Shown here one piece after another: positions 29,557-37,671 of a stretch of DNA of 64,000 bases. The stretch is from Streptantibioticus silvisoli (GTDB lineage: Bacteria; Actinomycetota; Actinomycetes; Streptomycetales; Streptomycetaceae). Positions within the stretch are counted from its first letter, which is position 1, and the number at the start of each line of letters is the position of its first letter. Below the pieces are notes generated by a model. It made no database searches, was not told the origin of the DNA, and saw only the letters and a list, made by a program, of their open reading frames with translations. The stretch covers positions 1 to 64,000 of the forward strand of contig NZ_JAAGKO020000005.1 of NCBI RefSeq assembly GCF_027947535.2. The letters are read 5' to 3'. The position numbers were made by a program, and so were the translations under genes.

Positions 29557-31104
29557 GTGCGAAGTACGGAGAACATCGGGCTGACGGTGCTGGTCCTCGG
29601 GGTCGTGGTGCTGGCCGGGGTGCTGTCGAACCGCGTCAGCGAACGCACGCGGGTGCCGGCGCCGTTCCTGTTCCTGGTGTGCGCGGCCGCCGCGTCCGAC
29701 CTGGTCCCGGGGCTGCGCGCACGGGTGCCGGTGCCGCTGGTCGAGCAGGTGGTCACCGTCGCGCTGATCGTGGTGCTGTTCGACGGCGGCCTGGGCATCG
29801 GACGGCGCCGGTTCCGCGCGGCCGCGGTGCCCGTCGTCTCGCTCGGCGTGGCCGGCACCGTGCTGACGGCCGGCGCGGTCACCCTGCTGGCCCACTACGC
29901 CTGCGACCTGTCCTGGCGCACCGCCCTCGTGCTGGGCGCCGCGCTCGCGCCGACCGACCCGGCGGTGGTCTTCTCGGTGCTGGGCCGCCACGAGATCACC
30001 GGTCGCACCGGCACGGTCCTGGAGGGCGAGTCCGGCGCCAACGACCCGGTGGGCATCGCGCTGATGGTGGCCCTGCTCGGCGCCGGCGGTACGACCGGTG
30101 AGCAGATCGGCCACATCCTGGTGACGTTCGCCGAACAGCTGGCGGTCGGCGTGGCGGTGGGCGTGGCCGGCGGATACGGCCTGCTGCGGTTCATCCGGGC
30201 GGTGCCGCTGCCGGGCGCCGGCCCCCATCCGGTACGGGCGCTGGCCGGCGCGGCGGTGATCTACGGCGCCGCCTCGGTCGCGCACGGCTCCGGGTTCCTC
30301 GCGGTGCTGGTGGCGGGCGTCCTGCTCGGCGACGAGGCCGTTCCGTACCGGATGGAGATCCGGCAGGTGTGCGGTGCGCTGGCGTCCCTGGCGGAGATCG
30401 TGGTGTTCGTCGCGCTCGGCCTCACCGTCGGGCTGCGGGCGCTCGGGCGCGACGACGTGTGGCTGATCGGCCTGGTGCTCGCCGTCCTGCTGGCGTTCGT
30501 CGTACGGCCGTTGCTGGTCGGCCCGTTGCTGCTGCCGGTGCGCCTGCGCGCGGGGGAACGCGCATTCGTACTGTGGGCCGGGCTGAAGGGAGCGGTGCCG
30601 ATCCTGCTGGGCGCGTTCGCCGTCACCGCGGGGGTGCCGGACGCCCATCGCGTCTACGGGATCATCTTCGTGGTCGTCGCGTTCTCCGTCCTGGTCCAGG
30701 GCGGCACCGTCGGCTGGGCGGCCCGCCGCTTCGGCGTCCCGATGCGCACCGCCGACCCGACACCGTGGACCTTCGGCGTCCGGCTGCCCCACGAACCCCG
30801 CAACACCCGCCGCCACGCGGTCGAACCGGGCTCCGACGCCGACGGCACCACCCTCGGCGACCTCGTCGGCGCCGGCGACGTCTGGGTCAGCATGGTGCTG
30901 CGCGACGGACACCTGCTGACCGCCTCCGCGGACACCGTCGTCCGCGCGGGCGACGAACTCCTGCTGGTCACCGGCGAGGAGGACGCCGGATCGGCGGGCC
31001 AGGAGCGCCTGCCGGCGTCGTGGGCCGCGCGCCGGCCGCCGGCCGGCCGCGTTCGGCGCGCGGGAACGCCGGCGGGGTGGACGTATCGCCGGCGGAGGCG
31101 GTGA
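29557..31104 (+). CDS. CPA1-type cation/H+ antiporter with C-terminal TrkA-C-like domain
   Basis: A 515-residue membrane protein with about 12 hydrophobic segments. CPA1 motifs: VVLFDGGLGI, ALAPTDPAVVFSVL, LEGESGANDPVGIALM (the ND ion-binding pair) and WAGLKGAVPILLGAFA. After the membrane part, residues about 415-475 (LGDLVGAGDVWVSMVLRDGH; ADTVVRAGDELLLVTGEED) form a TrkA-C/RCK-C regulatory domain, as in KhaP/NhaP2-type K+/H+ antiporters. Together with NhaA it indicates cation and pH homeostasis. The C-terminal 35 residues are Arg-rich. Confidence 0.88.
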   Translation: MRSTENIGLTVLVLGVVVLAGVLSNRVSERTRVPAPFLFLVCAAAASDLVPGLRARVPVPLVEQVVTVALIVVLFDGGLGIGRRRFRAAAVPVVSLGVAGTVLTAGAVTLLAHYACDLSWRTALVLGAALAPTDPAVVFSVLGRHEITGRTGTVLEGESGANDPVGIALMVALLGAGGTTGEQIGHILVTFAEQLAVGVAVGVAGGYGLLRFIRAVPLPGAGPHPVRALAGAAVIYGAASVAHGSGFLAVLVAGVLLGDEAVPYRMEIRQVCGALASLAEIVVFVALGLTVGLRALGRDDVWLIGLVLAVLLAFVVRPLLVGPLLLPVRLRAGERAFVLWAGLKGAVPILLGAFAVTAGVPDAHRVYGIIFVVVAFSVLVQGGTVGWAARRFGVPMRTADPTPWTFGVRLPHEPRNTRRHAVEPGSDADGTTLGDLVGAGDVWVSMVLRDGHLLTASADTVVRAGDELLLVTGEEDAGSAGQERLPASWAARRPPAGRVRRAGTPAGWTYRRRRR

Positions 31105-31122
31105 ACGGAGGGGTGGGGGCAC

Positions 31123-31156
31123 CGGGGGCGTGGTGCGTCCGGGGGCGTGGTGCCTC
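31123..31156. repeat. 17-bp direct duplication
   Basis: Two adjacent 17-bp copies of CGGGGGCGTGGTGCSTC lie between the convergent antiporter and SDR genes. Confidence 0.6.
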
Positions 31157-31225
31157 CGGGGAAGCTCAGCCGCTCGGAGCCGTGCTCACTCCCGTCTGCA
31201 TGCGCCCCCCGTCCGCAATCAGTCC

Positions 31226-31987
31226 TCACGTACGCAAGTGGGACGCGCCGTTCAGGTCGAGCACCGTGCCGGAGGACCAGACGGCTTGCGGTGAGGCCAG
31301 GAAGAGCACGGCGGCGGCGACCTCCTCGGGGGTGCCGACCCGGCCGAAGGGGCTCTGGTCCCGCAGGGCGTCGCCGTCCGGGCCGGCCAGCTTGCCGGAC
31401 TGCCGCTCGGTGGCCACGAAACCCGGGGCCACCGACGTCACCGCGATGCCGTGCGGCGCCAGCGCGACGGCCATCGACTGCCCGAAGGCGTGCAGCGCGG
31501 CCTTGCTCGCGCCGTAGGCGGGGAAGTCCGGCTCCCCCCGGAAGGCGCCGCGGGAGCCGACGTTGACGATGCTGCCCGTCGCACCGCGGTCGATGAGATG
31601 CCGGGCGACACCGTAGGTCAGGTTCGCCGCGCCGAGCAGGTTGACGTCGATCATGCGGTGCCAGGCCCGCTGCCAGTCCGCGTAGGACACGTCGGCCACC
31701 GGGTGGCGGTTGGCGGCGGTCGGGGCGACGCCGGCGTTGTTGACCAGCACGTCGATCCCGCCCAGCTCCTGCACCGCGTCCCGCACGACGCGCTGAGCGG
31801 CCTCCGGGTCGCCGAGGTCGCCGCCGATCAGCGCGTGACCGTGGCCGGACAGCGCGCGCAGCGTCTGCTCGGCGTCCCCGCGCCGGGAGGCGTAGTGCAC
31901 GGCCACCCGGTCGCCGCGTTCGGCGAACGCCACGGCGACGGCGCGACCGATCCCGCGCGAGGCTCCGGTGACCAGGACCCGCCTCAC
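31226..31987 (-). CDS. Short-chain dehydrogenase/reductase (3-oxoacyl-ACP reductase type)
   Basis: A 253-residue NAD(P)-dependent oxidoreductase with full SDR signature: RRVLVTGASRGIGRAVAVAF, DVLVNNAGVAPT, IVNVGSRGAF and the catalytic YGASKAAL, then SVAPGFVATE. The substrate is unknown. The GTG start overlaps the VOC stop codon by 4 bases, so the two are translationally coupled and probably under the GntR regulator divergent from them. Confidence 0.9.
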   Translation of the reverse strand: MRRVLVTGASRGIGRAVAVAFAERGDRVAVHYASRRGDAEQTLRALSGHGHALIGGDLGDPEAAQRVVRDAVQELGGIDVLVNNAGVAPTAANRHPVADVSYADWQRAWHRMIDVNLLGAANLTYGVARHLIDRGATGSIVNVGSRGAFRGEPDFPAYGASKAALHAFGQSMAVALAPHGIAVTSVAPGFVATERQSGKLAGPDGDALRDQSPFGRVGTPEEVAAAVLFLASPQAVWSSGTVLDLNGASHLRT

Positions 31988-32406
31988 GGGGTGAAGATCT
32001 TCGACTCGTCGAGGAACGCCTTGAACTCCAGCGCGTTGCCGGCCGGGTCGTACAGGAACATCGTCCACTGCTCCGCCGGCTCGCCGGGGAAGCGCCGGTA
32101 GGGCTCGATGACGAACTCGGTGCCCGCCGCCCGCAGCCGGTCGGCGAGTTCGTGGAACTCCCCGGTCGACAGCAGCAGCCCGAAATGCGGTACGGGCACG
32201 GCATGCCCGTCGACCGAACTGGTTCCCGCCGCCGCGGGGCCGCCCGCCACGACATGCGTCACCAACTGGTGGCCGTGCAGGTCCCAGTCGACCCAGTGGC
32301 CGGTGGAACGCCCCTCGCGCAGGCCGAGGACGCCGCCGTAGAACCGGCGGGCGGCATCCAGGTCGTCGACCGGGACGGCCAGGTGGACTGCGGGGCGCGT
32401 GGTCAT
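31984..32406 (-). CDS. VOC-family (glyoxalase/dioxygenase fold) protein
   Basis: A 140-residue protein with two beta-alpha-beta3 modules: HLAVPVDDLDAARRFYGGVL at the start and VPHFGLLLSTGEFHELADRL, then MFLYDPAGNALEFKAF at the end, providing the usual His/Glu metal positions. VOC proteins include glyoxalases, extradiol dioxygenases and resistance proteins; which one cannot be told. AGAGGAG precedes the ATG. It forms a two-gene unit with the SDR. Confidence 0.88.
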   Translation of the reverse strand: MTTRPAVHLAVPVDDLDAARRFYGGVLGLREGRSTGHWVDWDLHGHQLVTHVVAGGPAAAGTSSVDGHAVPVPHFGLLLSTGEFHELADRLRAAGTEFVIEPYRRFPGEPAEQWTMFLYDPAGNALEFKAFLDESKIFTP

Positions 32407-32451
32407 GGGCGTCTCCTCTGCCGGCTGGGACCCCCGATCTTGCGCCGCGCG

Positions 32452-32477
32452 ATGTCCGGATGTCAACATTCGGACAT
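32452..32477. promoter_or_regulatory. 26-bp operator palindrome, GntR divergon
   Basis: A 26-bp dyad with only one mismatch: left arm ATGTCCGGATGT, centre CA, right arm ACATTCGGACAT. It overlaps the ATG (32476) of the GntR gene and sits 46 bp upstream of the VOC start, so binding could block the regulator's own translation start region and the divergent promoter together. Confidence 0.75.
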
Positions 32478-33150
32478 GACCGCAGCACCGCTCCCCAAGG
32501 CCCGGCTTCGCGGGCTGGCCCAGGAGGCCGCCGACCTCGTGCGCGAGGCGATCTTCGCCGGCCACTTCCCGCCCGGCTCGCCGCTGCGCGAGGTGGAACT
32601 CGCCGCCGCGCTCGGCGTCAGCCGCGGATCGGTGCGTGAGGGACTCGCGCTGCTCGAACGCGAGGGGCTGGTCCGCAGCGTCTGGCACCGCGGCACCACC
32701 GTCGTCGACATCACCGCGCAGGACGTCGAGGAGGTCTACGCCGTGCGCGCCGCACTCGACCGGCTCGCCGCCACCAGCGCCCGACGGACCGCGTCCGAGG
32801 GGCAGTTGGCCGAGCTGGACGACCTGGTCGGCGCGATGTCGGCGGAGATCGCCGGCGAGGCGTCCGGGCCACGGCTGCTCGCGCTCGACATCGCCTTCCA
32901 CGACCGGATCTACGACGCCGCCGGCAACCGCAGGCTCAGCGACGCCTGGCAGGCGGTGCGCTCCCAGGTCCACCTGTTCCAGCTGCGCCGCGTCGCCCTC
33001 GGCTACCAGCACTACCGCGCCCGCGTGGTGGACGAGCACCGCGAACTGGCGGCACTCCTGCGCTCCGGCGATCCCGCGACGCTGGCCCGGCGCGCCGAGG
33101 AACACGTCCACTCCGCCTGCCGCAGCCTGCTCGCCGGACTGGGCGGCTGA
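32476..33150 (+). CDS. GntR/FadR (FCD-domain) transcriptional regulator
   Basis: A 224-residue regulator. The winged helix spans residues about 12-78 (LVREAIFAGHFPPGSPLREV, AAALGVSRGSVREGLALLER, EGLVRSVWHRGTTVVDI). Residues about 85-215 are an FCD effector domain with the metal-binding His/Asp set (LDIAFHDRIYDAAGN, VDEHRELAALLRSGD and EEHVHSAC). Ligands of this type are usually small carboxylates. Divergent from the VOC/SDR unit across a 26-bp palindrome. Confidence 0.9.
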   Translation: MTAAPLPKARLRGLAQEAADLVREAIFAGHFPPGSPLREVELAAALGVSRGSVREGLALLEREGLVRSVWHRGTTVVDITAQDVEEVYAVRAALDRLAATSARRTASEGQLAELDDLVGAMSAEIAGEASGPRLLALDIAFHDRIYDAAGNRRLSDAWQAVRSQVHLFQLRRVALGYQHYRARVVDEHRELAALLRSGDPATLARRAEEHVHSACRSLLAGLGG

Positions 33151-33298
33151 CGGGGCCGGGCTTCCGGGGGAACGTGACGGGGCCGGACCTCCTGCGTGAG
33201 CCCGGTACGCAGGCGTACCCCGGCCGTGCACACCGGCGGCATCGGCACCGGCATCGGTACGGGCTCCGGGTGTCGCGGTCCGCGTGACCGCGGGGTGG

Positions 33299-34477
33299 TC
33301 AGCCCTCCCGGGCGGCGAAGGGGCCGTTGTCGCCGAACACGAGCCGCGCGAAGTTCTCGCCGATGCGGCGGTGGCCTGCGGGATCGGGGTGTACCTCGTC
33401 GGGCAGCGGGAACGCGGCGTAGTCCGCTTCGCCGTAGAGGTTACGGCCGTCGAGGTAGTGCAGGTTCGGGTCGTCAGCCGCCCGCAGTTCGACGATCCGG
33501 GCGAGTTCGTCGCGGATGATGTTGAGTGTCAGGCGCCCGGTGGCGCGTTCGGCCGGATCGCCGGTGGCCTTGAACCGCAGGGTCCCGCCGTCGAAGTCGG
33601 GCGCGAGGGGGCCGGGGGTGTCCTCCTGGACCGGACACAGGATCGGGGACACCACCAACAGCGGGGTGGTCGGGTGTCCCTCGCGGACGGTGTCGAGGAA
33701 GCCGTGAACCGCGGGGATGAAGGCACGCAGGCGCATCACGTCGGCGTTGACGATGTTGATGCCGATCTTGACACTGATCAGGTCCGCGGGTGTCTCCCGC
33801 ATCGCACGTGCGGTGAACGGGTCGAGCAGCGCGCTGCCGCCGAACCCCAGATTGACCAGCTCCACGCCGCCCCGGGCCGCGGACAGGGCAGGCCAGATGG
33901 CGGTCGGGTGGGCGGCGTTCGAGCCGTGGCTGATGGAACTGCCGTGGTGCAGCCACACCCTGCGCCCGCTGTCCGGAGCCGGCTCGACCGGGGCATCGGT
34001 GCGCAGAGCGATCAGCTCGGTGATCTCCGTGTGCGGAAGCCAGATCTCGACGTCCTTGTCACCCGCCGGCAGACCGGTGAACCGGGCGGTGCCGGCGGGC
34101 CCCTCCCGCAGTTCGGTGGACTGGGTGACCATGTCGGTGACCGTGCAGACGTTACCGCCGGCCACCGTGGCCCGGGCAGCGAGACGGCCATCGACCAGCA
34201 GGTCGTACACGCCGTCCGCCGGGGCCGGGAAACCTTGGTAGACCCGCTTGGTGGGCAGCGTGTCCAGTTCGATGGTCGTGGCCCGGGTACGGAATGCCAG
34301 GCGCACGCCGGAGGGCTGGGCCTCCGCCACGGCCAGCCGGTCGTCGGGGATCTGCCGGCGCAGCCGCGCGGGCAGCCGATGCGGCAGCAGGCCGCGCCCG
34401 GTCGGTTCCAGGTCGAGGAAACCGCGCAGGATGTCCGCGGTGACCGGTGTGGTGATCCAGTCGTGCTCAGTGTTCAT
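33299..34477 (-). CDS. SGNH/GDSL-family hydrolase
   Basis: A 392-residue protein without signal peptide. Residues about 1-165 form a beta-rich N-terminal domain; the SGNH hydrolase domain follows. Family blocks: HHGSSISHG (nucleophile Ser), LVNLGFGGSALLDPF (Gly), SVKIGINIVNAD (Asn) and DEVHPDPAGHRRI (Asp/His). It should be an esterase or deacylase acting on acetylated or acylated small molecules or sugars. It lies 15 bases after the TetR gene and is probably controlled by it. Confidence 0.88.
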   Translation of the reverse strand: MNTEHDWITTPVTADILRGFLDLEPTGRGLLPHRLPARLRRQIPDDRLAVAEAQPSGVRLAFRTRATTIELDTLPTKRVYQGFPAPADGVYDLLVDGRLAARATVAGGNVCTVTDMVTQSTELREGPAGTARFTGLPAGDKDVEIWLPHTEITELIALRTDAPVEPAPDSGRRVWLHHGSSISHGSNAAHPTAIWPALSAARGGVELVNLGFGGSALLDPFTARAMRETPADLISVKIGINIVNADVMRLRAFIPAVHGFLDTVREGHPTTPLLVVSPILCPVQEDTPGPLAPDFDGGTLRFKATGDPAERATGRLTLNIIRDELARIVELRAADDPNLHYLDGRNLYGEADYAAFPLPDEVHPDPAGHRRIGENFARLVFGDNGPFAAREG

Positions 34478-34492
34478 TGTTCAACCTGTTGG

Positions 34493-35080
34493 TCACGTTA
34501 TCGGGGGTGTTGTGCGGGCGTGCCGGTTCCGCAGAAGCGCGTCGAGGGAATCCAGGACCCAGACCCAGGACTCCTGCGAGTCGATGGCGGTGTGGCTGAA
34601 GCCGCCGGCCGTCTCCAGGCTGACGTAGCCGTGGAAGACGCTGCCCAGCATCCGGACCGCGTGTGTCTGGTCCGGTTCCGTCAGGTCGTAGCCACGCAGG
34701 ATCGCCCGCGTCATCTGTGCGTGCCGCACGCCGGCGCTGGCGGCCGCCGTCGCGGGGTCGAGCCTGAGCCGGGCGGCGGCATAGCGGCCGGGGTGCTCGC
34801 GGGCGTAGTCGCGGTAGGCGTTCGCGAAGGCGGCCAGGGCGTCCCGGCCCGCGCGTCCGGCCAGGGCGGCGGCGACCCGGTCGGCGAGTTCGTCCAGTGC
34901 GAACAGGGCGATCCTGATCCTGAGGTCCTGGGAGCTCTTCAGGTGCGAGTACAGACTCGCGACCTTGACGTCGAACTGCCGGGCGAGCGCCGAGACGGTC
35001 ACCTGGTCGAAGCCGACCTCGTCGGCCAGTTCCGCTCCCGCCCGGGTCAGCCGCTCCGGGGTCAGTCCCGCTCGAACCAT
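34493..35080 (-). CDS. TetR-family regulator (WHG-type C-terminal domain)
   Basis: A 195-residue repressor. Residues 8-55 are the TetR helix-turn-helix (AGAELADEVGFDQVTVSALA, FDVKVASLYSHLKSSQDLRI). The C-terminal ligand domain has VRMLGSVFHGYVSLETAGGF, characteristic of the WHG/TetR_C_33 group. AAGGAAGG precedes the ATG. First gene of a two-gene unit with the SGNH hydrolase, behind a palindrome overlapping its promoter. Confidence 0.9.
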   Translation of the reverse strand: MVRAGLTPERLTRAGAELADEVGFDQVTVSALARQFDVKVASLYSHLKSSQDLRIRIALFALDELADRVAAALAGRAGRDALAAFANAYRDYAREHPGRYAAARLRLDPATAAASAGVRHAQMTRAILRGYDLTEPDQTHAVRMLGSVFHGYVSLETAGGFSHTAIDSQESWVWVLDSLDALLRNRHARTTPPIT

Positions 35081-35089
35081 AGCCTTCCT

Positions 35090-35136
35090 TCCATATGACG
35101 AACACCATTATGCTCTTGCCTAACACCTTTAGGCAA
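35090..35136 (-). promoter_or_regulatory. Promoter and operator of the TetR/SGNH operon
   Basis: On the minus strand, TTGCCT and CATAAT are separated by 18 bases and precede the TetR gene, a reasonable housekeeping promoter. The -35 element is embedded in a perfect dyad: TTGCCTAA (35116-35123), 5-base spacer, TTAGGCAA (35129-35136). A repressor bound there would exclude RNA polymerase, so autoregulation is likely. Confidence 0.65.
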
Positions 35137-35249
35137 ATGAGCCTGCCGTTCATGCGGCCGCTGCACCGTTGTCGCAGCGAAGCGCCGGTCCGACGGACCG
35201 GCGTGTCGGGCCGGAGGAGCGTTGCTGTTCGCTGAAACCGTTGATTGGT

Positions 35250-35658
35250 CGTTGACTTCGACAATCGTCCCCCGCGACCTGGCCGAGCGGCCCTGGGACG
35301 ACCTGGACTTCCTCGGCCGGCGGGTCCCCGGGCCCCCACCGGGCCCACCTCGCCACGGAGCTGGACGGCCGCCCGGTGGCGCTGGCGCTGCCCCGCTGCC
35401 GCTTCCTGGCAGGCGCGGCGCAGCAGGTGCCCGCTGTGCACGGCCACCCCCACCGGAGGCGTCTCGCTCATGGTTGCCGCGAGGGCGGGCAGGGCAGCGG
35501 AACCCCTACATGTGCAGCGACCTCGCCTGCCCGCCGTACGTGCGGGGCAAGGGGGAGGCGGGCGTCGGCGCGCGGCTCCACGAGTCGCTCACCTTGGGGA
35601 GAAGATCCAGCGGACCGTCGCCGACCTCGCCGCGTTCATCACCGAGGTCACCGCCTGA
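35250..35658 (+). pseudogene. FBP-domain (treble-clef) protein remnant
   Basis: Pieces of one family appear in alternating frames: VPRDLAERPWDDLDFLGRRV, then ELDGRPVALAL, CPLCTATPTGGVSLMVAARA, NPYMCSDLACPPYVRGKGEA and LGEKIQRTVADLAAFITEVT with a stop at 35656-35658. These match in order the Streptomyces FBP-domain proteins, including both Cys pairs of the zinc site (CPLC and CSDLAC). At least four frameshifts separate them, so the gene is dead or the sequence contains errors here. Confidence 0.75.
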
Positions 35659-36539
35659 CGCGACCGGCGGCCCGGCCGCCCGACGCGGGAGGACGCTCGC
35701 GGCGCTCCGCCCCGGCGGCCCGCCTGCCGTCGCGGGCCTGGACCTTCCCGTTGAACCGGACAGTTCCCCTCACGCCTGTCGGGGCGGTTCTCCGCCAGGG
35801 TGCGGCGAGCCTTCGCGGTGCGAGCGTGGACGCGGTCGATCTGAAGCCGGCTTCCGGGGCTTCGGAAAGTGGCGGACGCAGGGGGCGCCTCGCAGCCGGC
35901 GACGTGGCGCCAGGGCGTCAGCGATCGGGGACGCCCTGGCGCCTGGCGCGCTCCGGTGGGCAGCGGCATCCGCCGCACCCGGGTTCCGGCACCGCCTGTT
36001 CCGGCAGGATCCCGCCCAGTGGGAACGGCTGACCGGCGCCGCCGGGGCCGCCCGAGGAGAACGGGCGTGCGCACGACCCGTGTGCCGTCCGTACGGCTTC
36101 ACCGGCGGGCTTCGTCACCACCTGCGGAATTCTGCTCGTCCGCATACCGAAACCACGTACTCCACCAGGCGGCGGGCGGTCGGGCCGCCCTCGTCAACGT
36201 CTTTGAGCAACGGTGAATCCCGGTTATGAATTCATGCCTCAATATGCCATTCAACCGCAGCCGGGTATCTGCCACCAGGGTGTGATGCACCCCCTCGAAA
36301 ATCCGGGCCGTTCGGTACGATGAGTGCTTCGCTCGTGCGGTTCCGAGGGGGCGCGTGAGGGGTGCGCCGATGTGACGGGAGGCGAACCGCTCGCAAAAGG
36401 ACTGAGGGCCACGGAGAGGTCGATCGAGGCACGTCCGAGGTCCGTTCGGCAAGACGGCGTGAGCGAGCCGTGCGACAGTGGCGGCTGCGAAGTCAAAAGG
36501 CATGATAAACAGCGCGATTAGTCTCCCGCTCATAGTCAC
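35659..36539. other. 880 bp without a recognisable gene, with an inverted repeat
   Basis: No family was recognised on either strand. A 13-bp perfect inverted repeat (GGCGCCAGGGCGT at 35906-35918, complement at 35931-35943, 12-base loop) could be a terminator. From about 36200 the composition is less GC-rich and includes a promoter-like TTCGGTACGATG near 36312, upstream of a strong terminator, so a non-coding transcript is possible. Confidence 0.4.
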
Positions 36540-36576
36540 GGCGTACCGGGGCGGTTCTCAACCGCCCCGGTACGCC
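36540..36576 (+). terminator. Strong intrinsic terminator
   Basis: A perfect 17-bp stem (GGCGTACCGGGGCGGTT at 36540-36556, complement 36560-36576) with a 3-base loop, followed 11 bases later by CCTTTTG. No annotated gene ends here on the plus strand, so it presumably ends an unannotated transcript from the left, or insulates the secreted-protein gene downstream. Confidence 0.75.
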
Positions 36577-36765
36577 GTGCTGCCTTTTGTCAAAAATTCT
36601 TCGCGCGGTGGCATTGGTATCGGTTCTTCCTCGCGGCGGCCGGGACACGTGAAAATATCGACGCTTCGTCAACCGGGTGTTACGAAACCCGGATATTCGG
36701 CGGCCATGATTGATGGCAGACGCCCGGCGGGGAAAAGAGCCGTCGGGCATTCGAAAGGAACACCT

Positions 36766-37293
36766 ATGCGCACACTGATGACCGCGATGGCCGCCGCTTC
36801 CGTCGTGGTGCTCGCCGGAGCCGGGGTCGCCACCGCGGCCGCGCCCGCGGCCCACGTGACCGCGGCCAAGACCTCGCCCTGCCAGCCGGGCACCCTCGCG
36901 GCGCACACGGTGGGCGATCAGTACGAGACGAGCACCTTCGGGACGCTGCTCCAGGTCACCAACCACGGCACCCGGAGCTGCACCGTCAGCGGTTACGCCG
37001 GCCTGGGCCTGGAGGGCGCCGGGCACAAGGCGGTCAAGATGACCGTTAAGCACGGCAGCACGGAGTTCACCCACAACTCCGGTACCCGCGCCATCACCTT
37101 GAAGCCGGGCGCCAGCGCCTGGGCCGACCTGGCGTGGACCAACACGGGCGACGACTCGGCGAACGCCAAGTACCTGCAGATCTCGCCCAGCGGGAGCAAC
37201 AGCCACAGCACCGTCGCCTTCTCCCACCTCATCGACAACGGCGCCCTGACCGAGACCGCCTGGTCCACCAGCAAGCCGACGATCGCCGGCTGA
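36766..37293 (+). CDS. Secreted DUF4232-type protein
   Basis: A 175-residue exported protein. A Sec signal peptide covers residues 1 to about 29 (MAAASVVVLAGAGVATAAAP). The mature part has a single Ig-like beta-sandwich of DUF4232 type with LLQVTNHGTRSCTVSGYAGL, a pair of cysteines (SPCQPG and RSCTV) and ITLKPGASAWADLAWTN. These abundant Streptomyces exoproteins have no established function. An in-frame open frame extends to 36478, but AAAGGAA precedes the ATG at 36766 and the signal peptide starts there. Confidence 0.88.
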   Translation: MRTLMTAMAAASVVVLAGAGVATAAAPAAHVTAAKTSPCQPGTLAAHTVGDQYETSTFGTLLQVTNHGTRSCTVSGYAGLGLEGAGHKAVKMTVKHGSTEFTHNSGTRAITLKPGASAWADLAWTNTGDDSANAKYLQISPSGSNSHSTVAFSHLIDNGALTETAWSTSKPTIAG

Positions 37294-37336
37294 CCCTCCG
37301 GGTACTCCGGCTCACCCACCTGGCACTCCAGGTGGC

Positions 37337-37362
37337 CGCGCCCCGGCAGCCGCCGGGGCGCG
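37337..37362 (+). terminator. Hairpin terminator after the DUF4232 gene
   Basis: An 11-bp perfect stem (CGCGCCCCGGC, loop AGCC, then its complement), 44 bases after the stop codon. Confidence 0.65.
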
Positions 37363-37671
37363 GGCCCGGAGCCGAACGGGAAGCAGCGGACCCGCAGAAG
37401 ATCCCGGCGCCCCCGCGATCCCGCGCGCCGTGGCCGCGCCCTCGTGGCGGCGGCTCGAGCCCGTGGTGAACGTGCGAGTCCCGTGGCGGAGACCCGAATC
37501 CTGTGGCCGGCCGCACCTTTGGCAGAGCCACATCGCCCGAAGCCCGTGGCGTCGTTTTGCAACCCGTCGCGGTCCGGTGGTGTCTTGTCACATGAGTCAG
37601 CAGACTCGTTGACCGCCTCCGCCGCGGCGGCCGGATCGCGGTCGCCACGGCGCCTGTTCACCGGAGACTTC

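Noticed and set aside
28010-29584. A 524-residue plus-strand ORF opposite nhaA
   Set aside because: Antisense shadow; NhaA on the minus strand is unambiguous.
33284-35098. A 604-residue plus-strand ORF
   Set aside because: Antisense to the SGNH hydrolase and TetR genes, both well supported.
36099-36539. A 146-residue minus-strand ORF
   Set aside because: No family resemblance, no ribosome binding site seen, and it crosses a region that looks non-coding.
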